Shown: positions 6,561 to 11,465 of the stretch, piece after piece
Layout: each line of letters begins with the position of its first letter
Numbering within the stretch: position 1 is the first letter of the stretch
Assembly (NCBI GenBank): GCA_027296805.1
Contig: JAPUIR010000432.1
Coordinates: forward strand, 1 to 11,465
From: Chloroflexota bacterium
Lineage (GTDB): Bacteria > Chloroflexota > Dehalococcoidia > Bin125
DNA: 11,465 bases
Direction: 5' to 3'
Program-made: the position numbers and the translations under genes
Notes under the pieces: model-generated
What the model was told of the DNA's origin: nothing
The model's database searches: none
The model's input: only the letters and a program-made list of their open reading frames with translations

Positions 6561-8963
6561 ATGGCTCGTACGGTCGTCCGGCCTCGCCGGAAACAACGTT
6601 CGTCCTCCGGATCCTCTTCGGCGCGTTCCCTGGCGGGGAATGCCTTGGCTGAGCATCGCCTACCGCTAGCGGGCGTCGGCCTGGTGTTGCTGGCAGCCGC
6701 CCTGGTGAATTGGGTGACGGGGCAAATCAATCTTCTCGGTGGCCTGCGAGAGTCGTTCGTTGGCGCGGTGGGTATCGGCGTGTTCGTGGTGATCGGCGTT
6801 TCAATCCTGGCCGGGATGTGGTTCTTGGCCGGTGCGCGGTCGATCGGGCCGCGGAGCGTGCGGCGACTGGGTGGGGTGGGGGTGCTGCTCCTGATGGCGG
6901 TCGGGGTGGCGGGGTTCCTGACGCCAGGTTGGGAGCTGGGCGGGGTCTCCCTGCGAGAGACGAGTGCGGGCGGCGATCTGGGCAACTGGCTGGCGACGCC
7001 CTTCGGGGCACTGCTGCTGCTAATGCTGGCCGTGGTCGCGAGCGCGCTGATCGATCCCGGTCGGACGACACGCGGACTCGCAGTCGTGTGGCGCGGGGCC
7101 GCGCTGACGGTGCGGAACGCCGCAGAGAAGGCCCCGACGGCGCGGCTGCCCGGTATGGGCGGCGGCGACGATCCCTGGGCTGAGGATGGGGACTGGACGG
7201 GCCCGGCCCCCGAGCACGACCCGGCGCTGGACGAGCATCACCTGGCGGCCGTAGCGCCGTCGGTCACGGTAGCGGACGAGAAAACGGATGTTCCGGAGGC
7301 CGCGCCGGAGGAGGCTGGCGCCGCGGCGGAGGGCGACACTGAGAGCGACGGCGAGGAAGCAGCGGTCACGAAGCCCGCGAAGGGGAAACAGCGTCGCTCG
7401 AACGATGGCTGGCAGATGCCGCCGCTGTCGTTGCTGAAACCAGACGCGAAGGCGGCTCGCAAGTCGGATGCCGTCCGACAGGGCGAGGTCATCGTGACGA
7501 CGCTGGCGCAGTTCGGGGTCGACGCACGGGTGATCCAGGTCGACGAGGGGCCGTCCGTGACCCAGATCGGGATCGAACCGGGCTGGGAGGTCAAGACGAA
7601 GAAGGTCGTGGTGCGGGACGAGAACGGCAAGGCGATGCTGGGCGAGTACGGACAGCCGCTGACGCGTGAGGAAGAGGTTTCGCGCACGCGGGTGCGGGTG
7701 AACCGCATCACCCGACTCACGAACGACCTCGCGCTGGCTCTGGCGGCGCCGTCGATTCGGGTGCTCGCGCCGGTGCCGGGCAAGCCAGTCGTCGGGATTG
7801 AGGTGCCGAACAAGGAGCGACGGGTGGTTTCGCTGCGGGGGGTGATTGAGTCGCCGGAATTCAAGCGGATGGCCGCCCGCGGCGGCTTGCCGATCGCGTT
7901 GGGGCGCGACGTGAGCGGGCAGCCGGTTGTGATGGACCTGGCGACCATGCCGCATCTGTTGATCGCGGGGGCGACCGGCGCAGGGAAGAGCGTCGCGATC
8001 AATTCCATCATTGCGGGGCTGCTGATGCAGCTCTCCCCGGAGGCCGTGCGCTTGGTGATGATCGATCCGAAACGGGTGGAGTTGACGGGCTACAGCGATA
8101 TCCCGCACCTGGCGTTCTCCCATGTGGTGACGGACCCGGACGAGGTCGTGGGGGTGTTAGGTGTGGTGGTGACGGAGATGGAACGCCGCTACCGGCGCTT
8201 TGAGCACGTGGGGGCGCGCAACATCACGGCCTACAACAACGAGGAGCGTGCGGAGGGGCCGCTGCCCTATTGGGTGGTGATCCTGGACGAGTTGGCGGAC
8301 TTGATGATGGCGGCGCCGGTGGAGGTGGAGCAGCAATTGGTGCGGCTGGCGCAACTCGCACGCGCGACGGGGATCCATATGGTGGTCGCGACGCAGCGGC
8401 CGTCGGTGGACGTGGTGACGGGGCTGATTAAGGCGAATTTCCCGACCCGGATCGCGTTCGCGACGTCGTCGCAGATTGACGCGCGGGTGATTCTGGACCG
8501 GGCGGGCGCGGAGAAGCTCCTGGGCCGGGGCGACATGCTGTTCATGGGACAAGACAGCATCCAGCCACGCCGGGTGCAGGGGACGTTCGTCTCCGACGAG
8601 GAGATCAATGGGCTGATCGGCTTCTGGACGCAGGACCGCTTCAAGAACGTGCCGCGGCCGACCATGGACCATTTGCTGGAGGAGGCCAAGGAGGCCGCGG
8701 TCGTCCGCAAGGCTGAAGAGGAGGAGGCGGAGAAGGACGCGGACCGCGATTCGCTGTACGAGGACGCGGTGGAGCTGGCGCGCGAACACACACGGATCTC
8801 GACGTCGCTGCTGCAGCGGCGGCTGCGGATCGGGTATCCGCGGGCAGCACGACTGATCGACCTGTTGGAGGAGGCCGGGGCTGTGAGCGCCGCGGCGGAG
8901 GGCGGACAGTCGCGAGAGGTGCTGCTGGAGAAGACGCCGCTGGACCTCGCGACAGGCGGCTAG
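6561..8963 (+). CDS. ftsK: DNA translocase FtsK/SpoIIIE
   Basis: FtsK is the septum-anchored hexameric motor that pumps chromosomal DNA during division. From the ATG at 6561 it has 800 residues. Four membrane segments are visible (about 35-51, 66-90, 103-121 and 147-164), followed by an acidic, Ala/Glu-rich linker to about 300. The alpha domain starts near 303. The RecA-like beta domain has Walker A GATGAGKSV (470-478), IDPKRVELTGY (501-511), Walker B VVILDELADLMM (572-583) and ATQRPSVDVVTG. The C-terminal gamma winged helix (about 731-795) contains RRLRIGYPRAARLIDLLEE, the part that reads KOPS/SRS-like sequences. Relative to the usual family pattern, the alpha domain has an insertion at about 342-377. 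A GTG at 6528 is a possible earlier start but has no ribosome-binding site. The frame from 6327 overlaps rnj and is not credible. The short N-terminus suggests a cell-division or SpoIIIE-like size class. Confidence 0.96.
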   Translation: MARTVVRPRRKQRSSSGSSSARSLAGNALAEHRLPLAGVGLVLLAAALVNWVTGQINLLGGLRESFVGAVGIGVFVVIGVSILAGMWFLAGARSIGPRSVRRLGGVGVLLLMAVGVAGFLTPGWELGGVSLRETSAGGDLGNWLATPFGALLLLMLAVVASALIDPGRTTRGLAVVWRGAALTVRNAAEKAPTARLPGMGGGDDPWAEDGDWTGPAPEHDPALDEHHLAAVAPSVTVADEKTDVPEAAPEEAGAAAEGDTESDGEEAAVTKPAKGKQRRSNDGWQMPPLSLLKPDAKAARKSDAVRQGEVIVTTLAQFGVDARVIQVDEGPSVTQIGIEPGWEVKTKKVVVRDENGKAMLGEYGQPLTREEEVSRTRVRVNRITRLTNDLALALAAPSIRVLAPVPGKPVVGIEVPNKERRVVSLRGVIESPEFKRMAARGGLPIALGRDVSGQPVVMDLATMPHLLIAGATGAGKSVAINSIIAGLLMQLSPEAVRLVMIDPKRVELTGYSDIPHLAFSHVVTDPDEVVGVLGVVVTEMERRYRRFEHVGARNITAYNNEERAEGPLPYWVVILDELADLMMAAPVEVEQQLVRLAQLARATGIHMVVATQRPSVDVVTGLIKANFPTRIAFATSSQIDARVILDRAGAEKLLGRGDMLFMGQDSIQPRRVQGTFVSDEEINGLIGFWTQDRFKNVPRPTMDHLLEEAKEAAVVRKAEEEEAEKDADRDSLYEDAVELAREHTRISTSLLQRRLRIGYPRAARLIDLLEEAGAVSAAAEGGQSREVLLEKTPLDLATGG

Positions 8964-8980
8964 GCGACCGGCGGCTAGCG
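8951..8980 (+). repeat. 15-bp tandem duplication over the ftsK stop
   Basis: GACAGGCGGCTAGGC (8951-8965) is followed directly by GACCGGCGGCTAGCG (8966-8980), identical at 12 of 15 positions. As 15 is a multiple of three, the second TAG is in frame with the first and gives tandem ftsK stop codons. Confidence 0.6.
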
Positions 8981-9004
8981 CACAGCTCCGGGCCCCGCCG
9001 CCGG
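8968..9004. terminator. GC-rich hairpin region between convergent genes
   Basis: CCGGCGGC (8968-8975) and GCCGCCGG (8997-9004) form a perfect 8-bp stem with a 21-nt loop, in the 42-nt gap between the converging ftsK and cyclase genes. Competing folds exist, for example CTAGC (8975-8979) with GCTAG (9005-9009), and AGC-T-CCGG with CCGGGCT. No T-run follows on either strand. A shared stop region for both transcripts is plausible from position only. Confidence 0.35.
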
Positions 9005-9005
9005 G

Positions 9006-9746
9006 CTAGAGCGCCGGGCTGACGGCGCTGCCCTCATCGACCTCCCAGGCCAGCTCATAGAGGTGCTGGCGGCCTGAAACACCGCGTAGGCGACGCTCCC
9101 CCCGGTCGAGCCATTTGGACTCGTGGAGGTTGGCACAGACCTTTTCGTAGACCTTGTCGGAGAGCCAGACCTCACCGCCGGCCGCCTTAGACATGACGCG
9201 TTCGGCCATGTTGACGGTACGGCCCAGCACATCGCCGCCGGGGCGAAGGATGACCTCGCCGCGGTGGATGCCGATCCGGACACGGACCGGCCAGTCGGGG
9301 CGTCGCGCGGCGTGGGCGGCCATACGCCGCTGAATCTCTTGACCGCACATGACCGCCTGGAGGGGATCGGCGAAGACGACGAGGAAGCCGTCGCCGGTGA
9401 CCTTGACCTCGAAGCCGGCGAACTGCTCGATGGACTGGCGCACGATGAGGTTGTGGTCGTCCACGATGTCTGCCCAGGCGAAGTCGCCGAGGCGTTCGGT
9501 GAGCTGCACGGAGTCTTCGATGTCGGTGAAGACGACGGTGAGGGGCGCGCCGCTGGCGGGAGAGAGAGCGGCGGTGAGAGCCTTGCCGTCGTTGGGGCAG
9601 AAGACAGAGTCGGGTGGGGCCTCCTCGCCACAGAAGGCGCACACACGGTCCGTGAGCGCCGCGCCGTCGTCGCCTTCGGAGAGGAGCCACTGCGGCACGC
9701 TTGCGGGGCGGCCGGACTGAAAGGCAGAACTGGAACCGATGACCAC
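9006..9746 (-). CDS. Class III adenylate/guanylate cyclase with N-terminal zinc-ribbon-like segment
   Basis: This soluble class III nucleotide cyclase probably makes cAMP from ATP. With the GTG at 9746 it has 246 residues. Residues 36-54 look like a zinc ribbon (CAFC, then FCPNDG), but the fourth ligand position is Asp rather than Cys. The cyclase domain begins near 69 and keeps all catalytic positions: metal Asp75 (VVFTDIEDS) and Asp119 (KVTGDGF), base-contacting Lys115 and Thr177, and transition-state Asn179 and Arg183 (TVNMAER). Thr in the second base-contact position is typical of class IIIb adenylate cyclases. No membrane segment or HAMP domain is present. Other in-frame starts are TTG 9770 and GTG 9782, but both lie in or against an intrinsic terminator. 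GTG 9746 has GAGAGAG upstream at 11-nt spacing. The gene probably depends on read-through of that terminator. It converges on ftsK. Confidence 0.88.
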   Translation of the reverse strand: MVIGSSSAFQSGRPASVPQWLLSEGDDGAALTDRVCAFCGEEAPPDSVFCPNDGKALTAALSPASGAPLTVVFTDIEDSVQLTERLGDFAWADIVDDHNLIVRQSIEQFAGFEVKVTGDGFLVVFADPLQAVMCGQEIQRRMAAHAARRPDWPVRVRIGIHRGEVILRPGGDVLGRTVNMAERVMSKAAGGEVWLSDKVYEKVCANLHESKWLDRGERRLRGVSGRQHLYELAWEVDEGSAVSPAL

Positions 9747-9753
9747 TGTGCGA

Positions 9754-9819
9754 CTAGCTCTCTCGTTCAATAAAAAACCCACCGGCCAATCGGTGGGTCA
9801 ACGCAGATACCTCGGACAC
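9754..9819 (-). CDS. Possible 21-residue leader ORF spanning the terminator
   Basis: GTG at 9819 is preceded by GGGGAG with GGAG 5 nt away, a strong Shine-Dalgarno sequence. The 21-codon frame runs through the whole terminator stem and T-run (codons 8-16) and stops at TAG 9756-9754, 7 nt before the likely cyclase GTG. If translated, ribosomes would open the terminator and could then re-initiate on the cyclase. The peptide has no recognisable family, and its codons in the stem are dictated by the hairpin. Coding status is unproven. Confidence 0.25.
   Translation of the reverse strand: MSEVSALTHRLAGGFFIERES
9772..9798 (-). terminator. Intrinsic terminator upstream of the cyclase gene
   Basis: Read on the minus strand, ACCCACCG, a 6-nt ATTGGC loop and CGGTGGGT form a perfect 8-bp stem followed by TTTTTTATT. 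This is the only textbook intrinsic terminator in the window. It lies about 220 nt after the uvrB stop and 25 nt before the likely cyclase start, leaving no room for a promoter between it and the cyclase. It may end uvrB transcripts, end a small RNA, or act as an attenuator. Confidence 0.9.
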
Positions 9820-9833
9820 GGCGTCTCCCCACC
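9792..9833 (-). promoter_or_regulatory. Candidate antiterminator pairing in the cyclase leader
   Basis: On the minus strand GGTGGG at 9833-9828 is complementary to CCCACC at 9797-9792, which is the 5' arm of the terminator. The two pairings exclude each other, as in attenuators and transcriptional riboswitches. The upstream GGTGGG also belongs to the ribosome-binding region of the 21-residue leader ORF. The pairing is only 6 bp with a loop of about 30 nt, so chance in GC-rich DNA is possible. No known riboswitch motif was recognised. Confidence 0.4.
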
Positions 9834-9871
9834 TAAGGACCATCCCCGTTCGGCGTCATCTTGGTACGCAC
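9833..9871 (-). CDS. Possible 12-residue leader ORF
   Basis: GTG at 9871 has GAGGAG (9884-9879) at an ideal 7-nt spacing. The frame reads MRTKMTPNGDGP and stops at TAG 9835-9833. The stop overlaps the first base of the GGTGGG antiterminator arm, so a ribosome terminating there would affect that pairing. Support comes only from the Shine-Dalgarno sequence and position. Confidence 0.25.
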   Translation of the reverse strand: MRTKMTPNGDGP

Positions 9872-9928
9872 GTGAACTCTCCTCAGCATCGAACGAAACG
9901 CGCAGAACGATTCGTCCCTGGGGATGCG

Positions 9929-9958
9929 AGTCTAGCAACCGGTTCGTGGACGGGTCAA
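9929..9958 (-). promoter_or_regulatory. Sigma70-like promoter reading towards the cyclase
   Basis: On the minus strand TTGACC (9958-9953) and TAGACT (9934-9929) are separated by 18 nt. The -35 matches five and the -10 four of the six consensus positions. It lies in the uvrB-cyclase gap and would start RNA near 9922, about 150 nt before the terminator T-run. It is the best promoter candidate seen in the window. Confidence 0.5.
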
Positions 9959-10007
9959 AGATCGGGCTGGATCGACCGCGGCTGGCGAACACTGCGTTTA
10001 CCAGATC

Positions 10008-10028
10008 GGCGGGGAGCTATGTCCCGCC
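10008..10028 (-). terminator. Hairpin over the uvrB stop codon
   Basis: GGCGGG and CCCGCC form a 6-bp stem with a 9-nt loop that contains the uvrB TAG. No T-run follows on the minus strand, so it is at most a weak pause or stability element. If uvrB transcription is not stopped here, it would run on to the strong terminator at 9798-9772. Confidence 0.25.
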
Positions 10029-11465
10029 ACGGAGCGAGGGCTCTTTGCGGCGCCGCAAGGGACGGCGGCGGCGGCCGTAGGCGCGGTCGGACCAATCTGG
10101 GAGCGCATCTTCCTCGCCGACGAGGTCGCGGCGGAGGTCGACGATTTGGTCGCGCAGCAGGGCGGCTTGCTCGAACTCGAGCTGGCGGGAGGCGTCCTTC
10201 ATCTGCTTCTCGAGGTCCTTGATGAGGCGCGTGATCTGGTCTTTGGTCTGTTGCTGCCTGGCCGGGCTGGTTGCGTCGGACCCGTAGGCGGGCGATTCCT
10301 CCGCGACTCTGCGGACCTGGTCGGTGATATCGCGAATGGCCTTTTGGATGGTGGCGGGGACGATGCCGTGTTTTTCGTTGTGGGCGAGCTGGGTGGCGCG
10401 ACGGCGCGCGGTCTCGTCGATCGCGCGTTTCATCGAGTCGGTCATGACGTCGGCATAGAGGATGGCGGTGGCGTTCACGTGGCGGGCGGCACGACCGATG
10501 GTCTGGACCATGGAGCTCTCGCTGCGCAGAAAGCCCTCTTTGTCAGCGTCGATGATGGCGACCAAGCTGACCTCGGGCAGGTCGATGCCTTCGCGCAGCA
10601 GGTTGATGCCGACCACGACGTCGTAGACACCGAGGCGAAGGTCGCGCAGGAGTTCGACGCGCTCGAAGGTGACCATCTCGCTGTGGAGGTAGTGGGCCTT
10701 GACGCCCAGCTCACGGAGGTAGTCGGCGAGGTCTTCGGCCATCTTCTTGGTCAGGGTCGTGATCAGGACCCGCTCGCCGCGTTCGACGCGCTGGCGGATC
10801 TCCGCGACGAGGTCGTCGATCTGACCATCCGTGGGACGGACCTCTACTTGGGGGTCGAGGAGGCCGGTGGGACGGATGAGTTGCTCCACGACTTGCGTGG
10901 AGTGCTCGCGCTCGTAGGGACCAGGGGTGGCGGAGACGTAGATGACCTGGTTGATGTGGCGGTCGAACTCGTCGTAGTTGAGGGGCCGGTTGTCGATCGC
11001 GGACGGGAGCCGGAAGCCGTAATCGACGAGGGTCTGCTTGCGGCTGGTGTCGCCGCCGTACATGCCGCGCACCTGGGGAACGGACATGTGGCTCTCATCG
11101 ATGAAGAGGAGCCAGTCTTCGGGGAAGTAGTCGAGCAAGGTCCAGGGGGTACTGCCCGCGGCGCGGCGGGCGAGGTGGCGGGAGTAATTCTCGATGCCGG
11201 GGCAGTAGCCGGTCTCGCGCATAGTTTCGAGGTCGTAGTGGGTGCGCTCTTCGAGACGGGCGGCCTCAAGGATCCTGCCTTCGTCGCGGAATTCCTTGAG
11301 GCGCTCCACGAGTTCCGATTCGATGTCTTGGACGGCCGCCTCCATGCGCTTCTCCGTGGTGACGAAGTGCTTGGCGGGATAGATATCTACGCGGTCACGC
11401 TCGGCGAGGAGTTCGCCGGTCAGCGGGTCCAGCTCCACGATGCGTTCGACCTGGTCGTCGAAGAA
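10017..11465 (-). CDS. uvrB: UvrABC excinuclease subunit B (3' part, runs off the window)
   Basis: UvrB is the damage-verifying helicase-like subunit of nucleotide excision repair. It is loaded by UvrA and recruits UvrC. Only the last 482 residues are present, as the frame is open to the window edge and begins [18 protein letters not shown], a mid-protein UvrB sequence. The usual length is about 660-700, so the ATP-binding N-terminus and damage-probing beta-hairpin lie outside. Visible motifs, in order, are [27 protein letters not shown] (the DESH box), [48 protein letters not shown], and the Arg-finger segment [12 protein letters not shown]. The C-terminal UVR domain ([21 protein letters not shown]) binds UvrC. 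A basic Arg-rich tail ends the protein. The stop at 10017 is followed by 270 nt before the likely cyclase start. Confidence 0.97.
   Translation of the reverse strand, partial: FFDDQVERIVELDPLTGELLAERDRVDIYPAKHFVTTEKRMEAAVQDIESELVERLKEFRDEGRILEAARLEERTHYDLETMRETGYCPGIENYSRHLARRAAGSTPWTLLDYFPEDWLLFIDESHMSVPQVRGMYGGDTSRKQTLVDYGFRLPSAIDNRPLNYDEFDRHINQVIYVSATPGPYEREHSTQVVEQLIRPTGLLDPQVEVRPTDGQIDDLVAEIRQRVERGERVLITTLTKKMAEDLADYLRELGVKAHYLHSEMVTFERVELLRDLRLGVYDVVVGINLLREGIDLPEVSLVAIIDADKEGFLRSESSMVQTIGRAARHVNATAILYADVMTDSMKRAIDETARRRATQLAHNEKHGIVPATIQKAIRDITDQVRRVAEESPAYGSDATSPARQQQTKDQITRLIKDLEKQMKDASRQLEFEQAALLRDQIVDLRRDLVGEEDALPDWSDRAYGRRRRPLRRRKEPSLRGGT

Noticed and set aside
7020..8123. A 367-codon minus-strand frame opposite ftsK
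   Set aside because: It is an Arg/His-rich antisense shadow of a well-conserved gene, with no domain recognised.
9796..9801. TTGACC next to the terminator as a -35 for the cyclase
   Set aside because: The only AT-rich -10 options (TTTTTT or TTTTAT) are the terminator T-run at poor spacing and do not resemble TATAAT.
9772..9922. A tRNA, SRP RNA, 6S RNA or T-box in the uvrB-cyclase gap
   Set aside because: No T-loop GGTTCGA, no GGAA-loop SRP signature, no long 6S-type helix and no AGGGTGGNACCGCG motif were found.
9798..9992. A 64-codon minus-strand frame from GTG 9992 ending at TGA just before the terminator
   Set aside because: It has no ribosome-binding site and no recognisable family. About 40 of its 63 codons end in G or C by my count, which looks low for this window. 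The promoter candidate lies inside it. Its stop beside the terminator keeps it only as a remote possibility.

Overview
The window is a GC-rich bacterial chromosome segment made almost entirely of housekeeping genes. GTG and TTG starts are frequent. The most likely source is a Chloroflexota-type bacterium (Thermomicrobia or Sphaerobacter-like), or possibly a deep high-GC Gram-positive. This is an inference from gene order (yceD-rpmF-fabD, rnj-ftsK), from a family 4 uracil-DNA glycosylase, and from an FtsK with an insertion in its alpha domain. No rRNA, tRNA, CRISPR array, insertion sequence or prophage was seen.

Layout. Bases 14-2515 (+) form a compact run: yceD, rpmF (ribosomal protein L32), fabD (malonyl-CoA:ACP transacylase), nusB and acpP (acyl carrier protein). 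fabD starts 1 nt after the rpmF stop, and acpP starts inside the end of nusB. The run ties ribosome biogenesis, rRNA antitermination and fatty-acid synthesis together. Bases 2606-3970 (+) hold a two-gene Tat export cassette: one TatA/B-type subunit and TatC. After a 160-nt gap with a good hairpin and a weak promoter candidate come a 4Fe-4S uracil-DNA glycosylase, RNase J, and the FtsK/SpoIIIE DNA translocase (4131-8963, +).

The last 2.5 kb runs on the minus strand and converges on ftsK: a class III adenylate/guanylate cyclase with an N-terminal zinc-ribbon-like segment (9006-9746), and the 3' two-thirds of uvrB (10017 to the window end, continuing beyond it).

No obviously new multi-gene system is visible. 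The best lead is the 270-nt stretch between uvrB and the cyclase. On the minus strand it reads, in order: a sigma70-like promoter (TTGACC-18-TAGACT), about 150 nt of leader, and a strong intrinsic terminator lying directly against the cyclase start. The leader carries a second GGTGGG that can pair with the 5' arm of the terminator, and two very short ORFs with good Shine-Dalgarno sequences. The second ORF spans the terminator and stops 7 nt before the likely cyclase start. This looks like an attenuator-type 5' leader controlling a nucleotide cyclase, though a stand-alone small RNA is an alternative. Other leads are a C-terminal QLSLL clamp-binding-like tail on the uracil-DNA glycosylase, a 9-bp hairpin covering the ftsK ribosome-binding site, a YceD that lost part of its second Cys motif, and oppositely charged tails on the two Tat proteins.
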